Assembly (NCBI GenBank): GCA_017429765.1
Contig: JAFROJ010000036.1
Span: 62,001-126,000 of the forward strand
Reading direction: 5' to 3'
Length of the DNA: 64,000 nucleotides
Origin: Bacteroidales bacterium
Lineage (GTDB): Bacteria; Bacteroidota; Bacteroidia; Bacteroidales; UBA932
Part shown: positions 32,472 through 41,566 of the stretch, piece after piece
Numbering within the stretch: the stretch's first letter is position 1
How the letters are laid out: the number at the start of each line of letters is the position of its first letter
Position numbers and translations under genes: made by a program
Notes under the pieces: generated by a model
Databases searched by the model: none
The model's input: only the letters and a program-made list of their open reading frames with translations
What the model was told of the DNA's origin: nothing

Positions 32472-33455
32472 ATGTCTAAACGTATTCAGATTCTTGGTAA
32501 CGAGGTCTGCCTCCTCGCCAATACAGGAGAATGGTTCAGTTACGACAGAACCGCGGCTCCTTTGGGCGGAGGCGCCATGGGGACAGTATATTTCGGCAGG
32601 GCCTGCAACGACCACCACTTCATGGTGGCCATCAAGAAGGTGACTGACAGGTACACCTCAATCCCCGCCATCAGGGCCAGGGCGAAGATGGAAGCCTCGA
32701 TGGCTTTCCGTCACAGGAACCTCATCGAGATGATAGGCTATTGCGAGGAAGACCCGGATGAGGGCCCCATCTTCATCATCAGCAAACTTGTTCAAGGCGT
32801 GTCTCTTGACAAGCATGTGGAACAGTACCGGAATTCACCTGATTGGGTGAACAAGATCTGCCGGTGCATGCTGCCCGTCCTCGACGCGTTGAGTTACCTG
32901 CATGTCAAGGGCATAATCCACATGGACATCAAGCCCACGAACATAATGGTTGAGAACGGGAGCAACATCCGCCTTATGGACCTTGGAATCGCCTATGTTT
33001 CCGGAGGGATATCTTCAGGCAACGGCGGCCTGCTCGGGACTTACGGCTATGCCGCCCCTGAGCAGTTCATACAAAGAGGACAGACAAAAGTGTCTTTTGA
33101 CAGGACAACTGACATCTACGAGGCTGGGGCCACCCTGTACTATTTGTTAAGCCATCAGACACCCTACACCTATCATGGCGACGAGGACTGGGGAGAAAAG
33201 TACATGCAACAAGTCGAGAACATCCCCGGAGTCCCCAAACCTATTATGCAGGTGATTAAAAAGGCGCTGCAAAGTGATCAAGGTAGCCGGTTCCAAAGCG
33301 CGGAAGCTTTCAAGCAGGCGCTTATGGAAGCCATGAAGTCGAAAAAAGGGAAATACGGTGTAAAGAGCGGAGGTGTCGTTTCCTGGCTGATTCCTGTCTT
33401 GATAGGAGTCCTGATCGCTGTTCTTGGCGGGTTGTACTACTTCCTTTCACTCTAA
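32472..33455 (+). CDS. Tail-anchored Ser/Thr protein kinase
   Basis: The 327-residue kinase has the glycine loop LGGGAMGTVY (31-40), ATP lysine K55, catalytic loop HMDIKPTN (149-156), DLG in place of DFG (169-171) and GYAAPEQ. A single hydrophobic helix at the extreme C-terminus (about 301-325) anchors it with the kinase domain in the cytoplasm and almost nothing outside. The HMD form lacks the arginine of RD kinases, so activation-loop control should differ from the first kinase. It starts 6 nt after the first kinase and 12 nt before the phosphatase, consistent with a shared phospho-relay. Confidence 0.9.
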   Translation: MSKRIQILGNEVCLLANTGEWFSYDRTAAPLGGGAMGTVYFGRACNDHHFMVAIKKVTDRYTSIPAIRARAKMEASMAFRHRNLIEMIGYCEEDPDEGPIFIISKLVQGVSLDKHVEQYRNSPDWVNKICRCMLPVLDALSYLHVKGIIHMDIKPTNIMVENGSNIRLMDLGIAYVSGGISSGNGGLLGTYGYAAPEQFIQRGQTKVSFDRTTDIYEAGATLYYLLSHQTPYTYHGDEDWGEKYMQQVENIPGVPKPIMQVIKKALQSDQGSRFQSAEAFKQALMEAMKSKKGKYGVKSGGVVSWLIPVLIGVLIAVLGGLYYFLSL

Positions 33456-33467
33456 CTGATAATCAGA

Positions 33468-34808
33468 ATGAAACCACTGAAAACAGAATATAACTGTATT
33501 GGCTACGCCGACAGCAGGCAGGGCGGAAGGGCTGAGAACCAGGATAGTTGCGCCTGGGGAGACACCCCTTTCGGATTCCTAGTGACTGTCTGTGACGGAA
33601 TGGGCGGAGGGCCCTCGGGAAAGTTGGCCTCAATGATCGCGGTTACCAAGATACTGGAATACGTTAAAGAGGCCGAGACCGATGGAGCCAACCGGAAAAC
33701 CGTTCTTACAGAGGCCATCTTCTCGGCCAATGATGCCATTCTTGCAGAATCGGAAGCCGATCCTTCCAAAAAAGGCATGGGTACGACAGTGACTGCCCTC
33801 CTCATAAATGACGACTCCGCGATAGTTGCCCATGTGGGCGACAGCCGCGTGTATCAGTTCCGCAGGAAGGCAAAATGCTTCAGGACGGATGACCAATCCC
33901 TCGTCTTCGAACAAGTCCGGAACGGAGAGCTCAAAAACGAGGAAGAGGCCAGGCTTTCCCCTGATTCCAACATCATACTCCAAGCCTTGGGCATATCGAA
34001 GAATGTCAAGCCTGAGGTTGTTGAGAGAGCCTATGAGAAAGGCGACCGATTTATGCTGTGTTCCGATGGCATCTGGGGAATGTTCCCTGAGAAGAAAATA
34101 ATCTCGATGGCCGCCGGGACAGCATCTCTTACCGGAGCAGTGGAAAGCCTTGTGGTCAAAGTCGATGAGGAGGGCTTTGCCCAGGGAGGTGGCCACGACA
34201 ACCTTACTGTGGCCTTGGTTGAAACAAAGAATAATTCCAATTTAAAAGAGAAAATGAGTACAAAACAAAAGCTCGGTGTCGGTGTAATGGGCCTGATCTG
34301 CCTGGTGAGCCTTATCCTGAATGGGGTTCTGCTTTCCAAGTATATTCCTGAGCATAAACAGCTCAAATGCAATGAAATCCAGAAAGACTCCCTGATCAAT
34401 CGTCTGGTCGAGGAAAAACTTGCCCAGTGGGACAAGAAATACGATGACCTGGTGAACCAGCTAAACCAGAAGATTGACAAACAGGAAGACACCAAGGAAA
34501 TATTGGCGGAAGCACAGAAAGAGAGTGACCTGAGAAAAGAAGTGGACGGAATGATCAAAGATATCGAGGTCATTCAGAAAATGAAGCCCGGTCCCGAGAT
34601 GAATGCGGCGGTTGAAAGGGTCCAGAAAAGATTCGCGGCCTTCGAGAAAAAAATCCCCGCTGAAATCGCCAAGGAGGAGAGAGCCAAGGTCAATGAGTGG
34701 CTCAGCAATGATATCATGAAGCAAAACGTGGAGACCGCTCACAAATCATCTACCAAGCATCGTAAAGCGATAATCGATAAGTTGCAAAGTATCAGAGTTC
34801 AGATATAA
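33468..34808 (+). CDS. PP2C-family protein phosphatase with membrane helix and coiled-coil tail
   Basis: The 446-residue protein has a PP2C catalytic domain with AENQDS, VCDGMGGGPSG, the block around AHVGDSRVYQF, LCSDGIWG and GGHDNLTVALV; the metal aspartates are all visible. A membrane helix follows at about residues 265-288 (VGVMGLICLVSLILNGVLL), then a long charged coiled-coil-like tail to the end (KYDDLVNQLNQKIDKQ and on) that would lie outside the inner membrane. It should reverse the threonine phosphorylation made by the two kinases upstream. The extracytoplasmic coiled coil may sense or bind envelope partners; that is inference. Confidence 0.9.
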   Translation: MKPLKTEYNCIGYADSRQGGRAENQDSCAWGDTPFGFLVTVCDGMGGGPSGKLASMIAVTKILEYVKEAETDGANRKTVLTEAIFSANDAILAESEADPSKKGMGTTVTALLINDDSAIVAHVGDSRVYQFRRKAKCFRTDDQSLVFEQVRNGELKNEEEARLSPDSNIILQALGISKNVKPEVVERAYEKGDRFMLCSDGIWGMFPEKKIISMAAGTASLTGAVESLVVKVDEEGFAQGGGHDNLTVALVETKNNSNLKEKMSTKQKLGVGVMGLICLVSLILNGVLLSKYIPEHKQLKCNEIQKDSLINRLVEEKLAQWDKKYDDLVNQLNQKIDKQEDTKEILAEAQKESDLRKEVDGMIKDIEVIQKMKPGPEMNAAVERVQKRFAAFEKKIPAEIAKEERAKVNEWLSNDIMKQNVETAHKSSTKHRKAIIDKLQSIRVQI

Positions 34809-34820
34809 AAAGCCAACCAA

Positions 34821-35445
34821 ATGAAAATCATCACTATCGGTCGAGACGAGGGTTGCACAATCACCCTCGACGACAATACGGTAAGCTGGCACCACGCCAG
34901 GCTGAAACTGTATCCTTCAGGGAAGATGGAGTTGATTGACGAGAGTACCAACGGTACATCAATCAATGGCCAGACGATGAAATCCCACAAGCCTTACAGG
35001 GTCCGCAGGAAAGACGTGATCACTTTCGCGGGCAGGAGGCAGCTTATATGGTCGGACGTTCCTGACCCATATAGATCTCGTAGGAAAGCGATTATATGGA
35101 TATTGGTAATTCTTGCGCTTCTTGGAGGATTATATGCGTTCAAGGATCAATTAAAAGAGGTGCTTCTTCCGGGAGAAGAAGTCGTCACTAACGAGGGGGG
35201 CAGATTCTTCCGCTTCGGTAGACAGTCCCATTAGTCAAACGGAGGAACCCAAAGCCCAAGATAATAAGGATCAATTGACAGAGGAACAAGTTCAGGAGGC
35301 GGCTTACAGAGGAACCCAGAAGGCTTTAAAAGAGGAAAAGAGACGGTTGAAGAAGGAGGAAGAGGAGCGGAAGAAGAAGGAGGCAGAGGAACGGAAGAAA
35401 ATAGAGCCTAGTGAATTGTATCTCTATACCGGCGACCGCAAATAG
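34821..35445 (+). pseudogene. FHA-domain membrane protein with frameshift at a G6 tract
   Basis: The start encodes an FHA domain (ITIGRDEGCTITLD, VSWHHARL, STNGTSING) and a membrane helix (IIWILVILALLGGLYAF, about 91-107), then stops at 35234 as a 137-residue protein. If one G is removed from the run at 35195-35200, reading continues to 35445 with an acidic stretch and a long Lys/Glu-rich tail (KRRLKKEEEERKKK) like that of the intact neighbour at 35497. So the gene is either frameshifted, phase-variable at the G tract, or miscalled by one base. The FHA domain itself is intact in either case. The gene is a tandem duplicate of the next one. Confidence 0.75.
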
Positions 35446-35496
35446 GAAGGCTATTGTAAGTCCATCATATTAGTACCGATAAATAAGAAAAGCAAT

Positions 35497-36081
35497 ATGA
35501 AAATCATTACCATTGGTCGTGGAGACGGTTGTACGATTCAGATTGACAATGAATTCATCAGTCGTCAGCATGCGATAATCAGAGTTTACCCGACGGGTAA
35601 GATGGAACTCATTGACAAGAGTTCCAACGGAACGTCCATAAACGGACGGCCTATGAAACCAAACACCCCCTATAGGGTTCGCAGAAAAGATGTGGTCACT
35701 TTCGCCGGACAGGCCCAACTGGTCTGGTCGGATGTCCCCGACCCGCTTCGCCCGTGGAAAATCGCAGGAATCTGCCTGGTAGTGATCCTGGCCATCCTCG
35801 GGGGCTTGTATGCTTTCAAAGACAAACTGAAGAAAAAGCCGGAGACAATCCAGCAGGGATCGGTTCCCGTCATGACGACTCCACCTGACACTACACGTCC
35901 GAAGGAAACTGCCCAGCCGCCAAAGGAAGAGGAGAAGAAAGCGGAGTCCTCGCAGAAGGACGACAAATTGCGTAAGGCCTTGGAGCGTGAACGAAAGGCT
36001 AACAAACAGAAGGAAGACAAGAAGAAACAAGAAGAACCTAAAAAAGAAAAGTTGGATACTTCCAATATGAGTTTATTCTAA
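35497..36081 (+). CDS. FHA-domain membrane protein with charged tail
   Basis: The 194-residue protein has an N-terminal FHA domain (ITIGRGDGCTIQID, FISRQHAII, SSNGTSING; all binding residues present), a TM helix near residues 88-107 (IAGICLVVILAILGGLYAF), and a Lys/Glu-rich tail of about 80 residues. It is a close paralogue of the preceding gene, sharing most of the FHA and membrane sequence including VRRKDV and SDVPDP. The FHA side should face the cytoplasm and bind phosphothreonine made by the operon kinases, passing the signal through the helix to the charged tail outside. Confidence 0.88.
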   Translation: MKIITIGRGDGCTIQIDNEFISRQHAIIRVYPTGKMELIDKSSNGTSINGRPMKPNTPYRVRRKDVVTFAGQAQLVWSDVPDPLRPWKIAGICLVVILAILGGLYAFKDKLKKKPETIQQGSVPVMTTPPDTTRPKETAQPPKEEEKKAESSQKDDKLRKALERERKANKQKEDKKKQEEPKKEKLDTSNMSLF

Positions 36082-36108
36082 TCTTAGAAACATTAAAGAT
36101 CTATCGAT

Positions 36109-37704
36109 ATGAAACTATTAAAAATCGGCAGTTCCTCCAACTGCAACGTGGTCCTGAACAGCAAGTATGTCAGTTCCCTCCATGCAGAGATGCTCCTCAC
36201 AGATGATGGCCGTATCTTCATTGAGGACAAAAATTCTCTCAATGGTACATTTGTCGGCAACAGGCAACTGACGGCCAATGAAAAGACACAAGTCCAAAGA
36301 GGCGACCTGGTGCGTTTTGGTGACGCGGAATTGAACTGGAATAAGGTCCCTGTCTACAAAGGACCGAAAGCGGGCGAAGAGTGGTTCAATATCGGCTCGG
36401 GAGAGAAATGCGACATTCTGGTTTCCGGACCATTTATCGGGCGGTATCATTCCATCCTGATGGTCAAGGACAAGAAAGCGTACATCATGGACAATGACAG
36501 CCGTAACGGAACCTTGGTTGACGGGAAGAAGATAGCCCCCAATAAGTTCGTGCCAATCAAGAGGGGTACCAACGTCATTTGCGGAGATACCGATGTCACC
36601 GATCAGATCCAGGAGTATATCCCTAAGCCTCTGGCATGGCTGAAACCTCTCCTCATTACTTTGGGGACCGCCGCTGTTCTAGTTGGGGTCTTCTTCCTTG
36701 CGAAAGGCCTCTTCAAACCGTCAGTCGATACCAAGGCTTATGCCGATGCCGTGGTCTATGTTGATGCCTGCTATCACTATGTGGCCGTGATAGAAGATTC
36801 TCCGATCCCTAAGACAGTGTGGGACGGAAAGCTCAAATTCAACAACTCGAACAAATATTCTGCAACTGCTTTCTTTGTAGATGAGAAAGGAGTAATGGCA
36901 ACGAACCGCCATGTTGCGATTCCTTGGGAATATGCTGATGAGGCTGAGAAGACGGAGATGATGAATCTGGCCCGCCGTTATCTTGACGCCCAATTGGGTG
37001 GCATTGAAAGAATCACAATACCTACCAAAAGGACGGATCCTACCTTGAGCGACCAGATTCAGACCCTGACCCAAAACTCACTGGGAGAAACGCTGTATGA
37101 TTATTGGAGTTCCACTGACAGGAGCGTCTCCACGAGAAGCATGATCTCCAGTTTGAACACGATGATCGCATCTTTGAGGAATGTCCGGATTACTCTTGTC
37201 GGAGAACTAGATTATATCACAGTCGGCTATCCGGGGCGTAATTATACTCATATGGATGAGTTCGACCGTTGCTTTGTCCTTGGAGAATCTAACTCCCCCG
37301 ACAAAGACATTGCCCTTCTTCAGCTCAACACGAAGCATACTCCTGATAACATCGGGAAGGGAATCTCGATTGAAAGAGTCTATGAGGGAACAATCGAGCC
37401 TCTGGAGGATAAGCTTGTTTGGGTAGGTTATCCGCGTGGAGCCGCCCATGCTCTCCTTGAGAATACTCATAGTATGCAGCCTGTGATCCGCGAAACGATG
37501 GTCAGCCAGAAGCCCGACCGTTTTACCTTCGAATTCCAGGGAGAATCTCTTGGAGGAGCAAGCGGTTCGCCTATCTATAACCCCAAGACTGGCGAACTCT
37601 ATGGCGTACTGTGGGGACGTTGGACTGCAGGTGCTACTTTCGGGAAGGCCTGTATGGCGAAGTATCTTAAGGAACTTTACGCAGAATATGAAGACATCCT
37701 GTAG
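36109..37704 (+). CDS. Double-FHA transmembrane trypsin-like serine protease
   Basis: The 531-residue protein has two FHA-like domains (about 5-75 and 92-165), a membrane helix (177-200) and a C-terminal trypsin-like domain with a full apparent triad: H268 in MATNRHVA, D400 in SPDKDIALL and S485 in GGASGSPI. The protease faces the periplasm while the FHA domains face the kinases. Both FHA domains have a serine where the phosphothreonine-binding arginine normally follows glycine (IGSSSNC, IGSGEKC), although the NGT motifs remain. It resembles HtrA-type proteases but lacks a PDZ domain. It is a plausible output of the kinase circuit: signal-controlled periplasmic cleavage. Confidence 0.87.
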   Translation: MKLLKIGSSSNCNVVLNSKYVSSLHAEMLLTDDGRIFIEDKNSLNGTFVGNRQLTANEKTQVQRGDLVRFGDAELNWNKVPVYKGPKAGEEWFNIGSGEKCDILVSGPFIGRYHSILMVKDKKAYIMDNDSRNGTLVDGKKIAPNKFVPIKRGTNVICGDTDVTDQIQEYIPKPLAWLKPLLITLGTAAVLVGVFFLAKGLFKPSVDTKAYADAVVYVDACYHYVAVIEDSPIPKTVWDGKLKFNNSNKYSATAFFVDEKGVMATNRHVAIPWEYADEAEKTEMMNLARRYLDAQLGGIERITIPTKRTDPTLSDQIQTLTQNSLGETLYDYWSSTDRSVSTRSMISSLNTMIASLRNVRITLVGELDYITVGYPGRNYTHMDEFDRCFVLGESNSPDKDIALLQLNTKHTPDNIGKGISIERVYEGTIEPLEDKLVWVGYPRGAAHALLENTHSMQPVIRETMVSQKPDRFTFEFQGESLGGASGSPIYNPKTGELYGVLWGRWTAGATFGKACMAKYLKELYAEYEDIL

Positions 37705-39232
37705 AAAACTGTTTCTGGTAGTCTGCCTGGGGCTTCTGGTTTCTTCTATCTCCGCCCAAAGCGTAAAATGGGCAGTCAGGCCGGAGTATTCCAAGTTGGA
37801 AAGATTGAATGAGCACCTTTTCAAGGTCGTGGTCAACGGAAGGGAAGGCATCGTGAATGACGAGGGCAAGGTCGTCATCAAGCCTGAGATGGACAAGATC
37901 ACATCGTTCTCTGAGGGAAAGGCGCTGGCCCTTACTGAATCTCCCAACGGGACGGCTATCAGCGGAATAATCAGCGAGGATGGTGACATTAAGTATATCA
38001 CCGACGCCACTTATTATGTGACTGAATTCGATTTCTTCTCAGAAGGGTATCTTCCAGTATGCAATACGGAGGGAAGATTCGGATATCTGGATATGGAAGG
38101 CAACGTGGTTATTCCTTTCCAATACTCTTCTGCCAGACCATTCTGTGAAGGGTATGCTTCGGTAGGTACAGCCTCCGGCATGGGAGCCAAACTCAGAAAG
38201 GGAGCGGCTCTCTTTGTCGAGGAAGTGGCTGAGCCGGTGGCTTACATCGACAAATTCGGTACCGCGTTCCAGCTGTACAAAACCGATAAAGCACTCAAGG
38301 ACATCAACCTTGGCACCTCTTTCTACAATGGAGAAGCGGTTGTCAGGATCAAGGTTAAGAACAAGAAGGGAACAGAGTACCTTAAGATTGCCAAAGACGG
38401 CAGAATCCTTCAGAGGAATATAAACCCTGACTGGACTATTCTGGATTGGAAATTCCGCCTATCGGGAGAGACAAGGCCGGAAACGGACTTGACTCCGGAC
38501 CAGAACAGCCCTGTGCCGTTCGAGCGTTCAGGAAGGTACGGATATAATCTCAAGGATGGCACAGAATTCCTTCCTGTCCAGTTCTCCAGCGCTTCGAGTT
38601 TCTCGGCTGGTTACGCCACAGCGGCCCTCGATGACAACAAAGCGGGAATCCTTCAACTCATCAACGGATCCACAAGCCTCACTCTGACCCAAGGTGACCC
38701 TGCGGATGAAGGCAAGGAGAACTTGATGGTATACGCCAGCCTCCCTAGTTATTATCAAGACAAAGAGGTCGAGCTTCTTTGTGTTGACTCAAAGGGCGGT
38801 GTGAGCAAATACCCTTTAGCTGCCGGAAGTGTAGATTCCTCTGGTCGTAACACGACCATCGCCCTTCCCGACGGGAAGTGGGCGGTCGCCGTCGCTTCCG
38901 AAGGTCTGGCCCTGGCCAGGAAAGAGATCGTTCTTGAGGAAATCGTCACTGTGACTGCTACCATCTCTGTGAAGCAGGGACAACGGGCTGACGCGAAAGA
39001 CCGTTTCCCATTTACCGTCACCTTCACCAACAATGGTCCTAAGGAAGTTACCCTCCCCATCACGGTCACAGGAAGCAGCCAGAAATCAATCACTATCCCT
39101 GCGGGAAAGAAGAAGTATGTGACAGGCTACTTCAATAAGGTCATCAAGGAAGAAACCCGGACCGCCACTGTTGAATATGGCAAGGACGGCAAGACTGTCA
39201 CTAAAGCTATTACCGTTAAACCTATTTTTTAA
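37688..39232 (+). CDS. Secreted WG-repeat protein with Ig-like C-terminus
   Basis: The 514-residue protein starts inside the end of the protease gene (17-nt overlap) with a signal peptide (LFLVVCLGLLVSSISAQ). WG-type repeats follow, as in GREGIVNDEGKVVIKP, GRFGYLDMEGNVVIPFQY and GRYGYNLKDGTEFLPVQF, and the last ~110 residues (ITVTATISVKQGQRADAK onward, with FTVTFTNNGPKEV) look like an Ig or CARDB-type domain. WG repeats are beta-rich modules usually found outside the membrane; their role is generally binding. It may be a periplasmic partner or substrate of the protease. A longer reading upstream starts inside the protease and is not credible. Confidence 0.8.
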   Translation: MKTSCRKLFLVVCLGLLVSSISAQSVKWAVRPEYSKLERLNEHLFKVVVNGREGIVNDEGKVVIKPEMDKITSFSEGKALALTESPNGTAISGIISEDGDIKYITDATYYVTEFDFFSEGYLPVCNTEGRFGYLDMEGNVVIPFQYSSARPFCEGYASVGTASGMGAKLRKGAALFVEEVAEPVAYIDKFGTAFQLYKTDKALKDINLGTSFYNGEAVVRIKVKNKKGTEYLKIAKDGRILQRNINPDWTILDWKFRLSGETRPETDLTPDQNSPVPFERSGRYGYNLKDGTEFLPVQFSSASSFSAGYATAALDDNKAGILQLINGSTSLTLTQGDPADEGKENLMVYASLPSYYQDKEVELLCVDSKGGVSKYPLAAGSVDSSGRNTTIALPDGKWAVAVASEGLALARKEIVLEEIVTVTATISVKQGQRADAKDRFPFTVTFTNNGPKEVTLPITVTGSSQKSITIPAGKKKYVTGYFNKVIKEETRTATVEYGKDGKTVTKAITVKPIF

Positions 39233-39238
39233 AAAGAC

Positions 39239-40456
39239 ATGAAACAAATGATGCGAAACACTCTTCTGTCAGTCGCTGTTCTCCTGTCGGTGAGTGCTAT
39301 ATATGCGCAGAGGCCCATTCCTACGACGGAACATCGGGACACGGTGGTATTATCTTCCGTTGTTCAGGGTGTCAATCCAGAGAAGGAATATATGGACACC
39401 ATAATAATGAAGAACGGAACTGTCTATGAGGGTTTTATATCCGAACAGTCCACGAAGGGAGATGTCTGGATTAAAGCTGCGACCTCGACAATGACCTTCG
39501 ACAGGGATTCCATTTCTATCAATTCAACAGAGGGCTCCACAACGGTGAGTTTCAAGAAACAGTTGTTCAACGATGTCACTATTCTTGAGGATGGAGACAT
39601 CGTGACATTCCGTTGCAATTACCAAGCTCTTGTGCAAACAAAAATGAGCGAAGTGGACAAGGTGCTCAAACCAGTTGTTCCCAATGTCCTGGATGTAGTA
39701 ACCGCGGACAAGACTTATGAAGGCAGCATCGTGGAAACGGCTTTCGGTAGATACCTCAAGATACTCTCCGGGGACAAGAAACACGTTATCAAGAGCAAGA
39801 ACATAAAGAGCCAGTCTAGGAAGACCGAGGCCGAAGGCAGGGAGAACCTTGACGTGACACTTTTCCCTTACCTTGATGTTTATGAGATGAAGGACAAGTC
39901 GGTTGTGTCCGGAATCCTGATCTCTCAGAACATGTCCGATGGGTCCTTGATTTTCAAAACCGAAAATGGCACTCTGCTGCCCTTGAACCTCAAGAATATC
40001 GACAAGGTCAGGAAGGTCGTCAACAACAACTACAAGGAGGTTGTCTATCCGATAGACACCGCCGCGATGGCAGACCTTTACATCAATGACTTCGAGGTTG
40101 AGCCTCTGCAAGGCTTCTATGACAAGAAAACGGACATTGTCAGTGTGCCGGTGGAAATGGGATCGGGGATGATTCTCATTCCAGGCAAAGATGTGACTCT
40201 CTGCCAGAAAGAGAAGGCAAAAGCCAAGATGAAAGAATATATCCTTGTACCATTCAACCCTCTTGAAAGCGTAAAGAATGGATTGATCCGTTTGGGCAAG
40301 ACCGGGTCTTTGTCTTTCGTGAATCCTACTGTTGTCGAGAAGCAGGATGGTCTGGTTTACACTGACTACAAAAACCTTAACGCAGGATACTATATCCTGT
40401 ATGACAAGAAAGACCAGATGATCATCCCTCTCTGGGTCCGTGCCGCTGAGAATTAG
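39239..40456 (+). CDS. Secreted protein with repeated beta-barrel-like modules, unknown function
   Basis: The 405-residue product has a signal peptide (TLLSVAVLLSVSAIYAQ). Three degenerate repeats are visible, each beginning with a strand pair of the kind xxNGTVYEGFISEQ, ADKTYEGSIVETAF and KDKSVVSGILISQN and ending near ITIDxI-type strands, as in small SH3- or LSm-like barrels. The C-terminal third is predicted globular without motifs I know. It follows the WG protein by 6 nt, well inside the operon. No function is assigned. Confidence 0.7.
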   Translation: MKQMMRNTLLSVAVLLSVSAIYAQRPIPTTEHRDTVVLSSVVQGVNPEKEYMDTIIMKNGTVYEGFISEQSTKGDVWIKAATSTMTFDRDSISINSTEGSTTVSFKKQLFNDVTILEDGDIVTFRCNYQALVQTKMSEVDKVLKPVVPNVLDVVTADKTYEGSIVETAFGRYLKILSGDKKHVIKSKNIKSQSRKTEAEGRENLDVTLFPYLDVYEMKDKSVVSGILISQNMSDGSLIFKTENGTLLPLNLKNIDKVRKVVNNNYKEVVYPIDTAAMADLYINDFEVEPLQGFYDKKTDIVSVPVEMGSGMILIPGKDVTLCQKEKAKAKMKEYILVPFNPLESVKNGLIRLGKTGSLSFVNPTVVEKQDGLVYTDYKNLNAGYYILYDKKDQMIIPLWVRAAEN

Positions 40457-40474
40457 CTTAGAGAAGCCTGAACC

Positions 40475-41140
40475 ATGAAGTTGGGCATTTCTTTGCTATT
40501 TGTGTTGATCCCACTTTGTCTTTGCTCTGGCAAGAGCCCCGGTGACCCTCCGGCAGGTGTTGCCGCGGTCGATCTGGGGTTGCCTAGCGGGACAAAGTGG
40601 GCCAACATTAATGTCGGGGCAACTAACCCCGAAGATAATGGCAGTTACTTTTCTTGGGGAGAGATTACAACCAAGAGCGATTACAAGTGGGGCAGTTACA
40701 AGTATTTCCAGAATCAGGGGAAAGCCAGATTCTTGAAATACAATACGCTGCCAGATTATGGAGATGTTGACGACAAGGTCGAGCTCGAATTGTCTGATGA
40801 TGCGGCGAGTCAATCCTGGGGCGGGAAATGGCATATTCCCTCGATTGAAGATTATGAAGAACTGATATCCAATTGTACTTGTGTATGGAGTAGCCTGAAT
40901 GGGAAGAAAGGGTATAAGATAACGAGCAAGAAAAACGGGAAGAGCATATTTCTTCCCGCCGCCGGTGGGATGAGCGGTTCTTCTCTGGGGTTGGCTGATT
41001 CGTGGGGTTGTTACTGGTCTTCTTCTCTTACGGTTGATTTAGTTGGCCGCGCTTATTATCTTGAATTCCGTTCCAGCGAGATAACCGCAAACGCCGACTA
41101 TCGTTTTATGGGTTTTCCTATCCGACCTGTGATGAAATAA
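40475..41140 (+). CDS. Secreted protein with Fibrobacter-major-paralogous-like domain
   Basis: The 221-residue protein has a short signal peptide and then the familiar Bacteroidetes surface domain beginning VDLGLPSGTKWANINVGA, followed by GSYFSWGE, GKWHIPSIEDYEEL, IFLPAAGG, YWSSS and a final FPIRPV. This pattern is found in the large Fib_succ_major family of secreted proteins in Fibrobacter and Bacteroidetes, thought to be surface adhesins or lectin-like proteins. A lipoprotein cysteine is possible (LCLCSG). It is the likely surface-exposed member of the operon. Confidence 0.78.
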   Translation: MKLGISLLFVLIPLCLCSGKSPGDPPAGVAAVDLGLPSGTKWANINVGATNPEDNGSYFSWGEITTKSDYKWGSYKYFQNQGKARFLKYNTLPDYGDVDDKVELELSDDAASQSWGGKWHIPSIEDYEELISNCTCVWSSLNGKKGYKITSKKNGKSIFLPAAGGMSGSSLGLADSWGCYWSSSLTVDLVGRAYYLEFRSSEITANADYRFMGFPIRPVMK

Positions 41141-41161
41141 TGTTGTTTCCTAAAACTGATT

Positions 41162-41563
41162 ATGAGTAAGATGTATTTTCTGATAGACGACTTTGAGTGG
41201 TTCGCTCAAATCCTGGAATCTAAAGGTCTGCCTGTGTCAGATAAAAAAGCTGACTCGCTGAATGTCAAGTACAAAGGAGAGACGCTTACTGTTTATAAGA
41301 CAAAAAAAGGGTATAAAGTGGCTCCCAAAATCTCTTGGGCAGCGTTCATTATCCTTTGGCTGATCAGTTTGGTTCTACTAAGGAAGAATATTATTCAAGC
41401 TTTAGTCGGAGGAGGAGATACTCCTTACGTTATTGGGACAATGGTTGGGCTATTAATCGGATCATTAGGGCTTGCCGCAGCCATGCTGTATGTATTTGGC
41501 GGTATTTATAATGCCACAAAGAAGAAGGTCGTTTCAGACTTTTGTGATGAGTTTAAGGTTTAA
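41162..41563 (+). CDS. Small two-helix membrane protein, unknown
   Basis: The 133-residue protein has a cytoplasmic-looking N-terminal 55 residues (FEWFAQILESKGLPVSDKK, then TVYKTKKGYKV) and two hydrophobic helices (AAFIILWLISLVLL and GTMVGLLIGSLGLAAAMLYVFG) with a short charged tail. No family is recognised. It is placed 21 nt after the preceding gene and 3 nt before the next, so it belongs to the operon. Confidence 0.65.
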   Translation: MSKMYFLIDDFEWFAQILESKGLPVSDKKADSLNVKYKGETLTVYKTKKGYKVAPKISWAAFIILWLISLVLLRKNIIQALVGGGDTPYVIGTMVGLLIGSLGLAAAMLYVFGGIYNATKKKVVSDFCDEFKV

Positions 41564-41566
41564 TCA

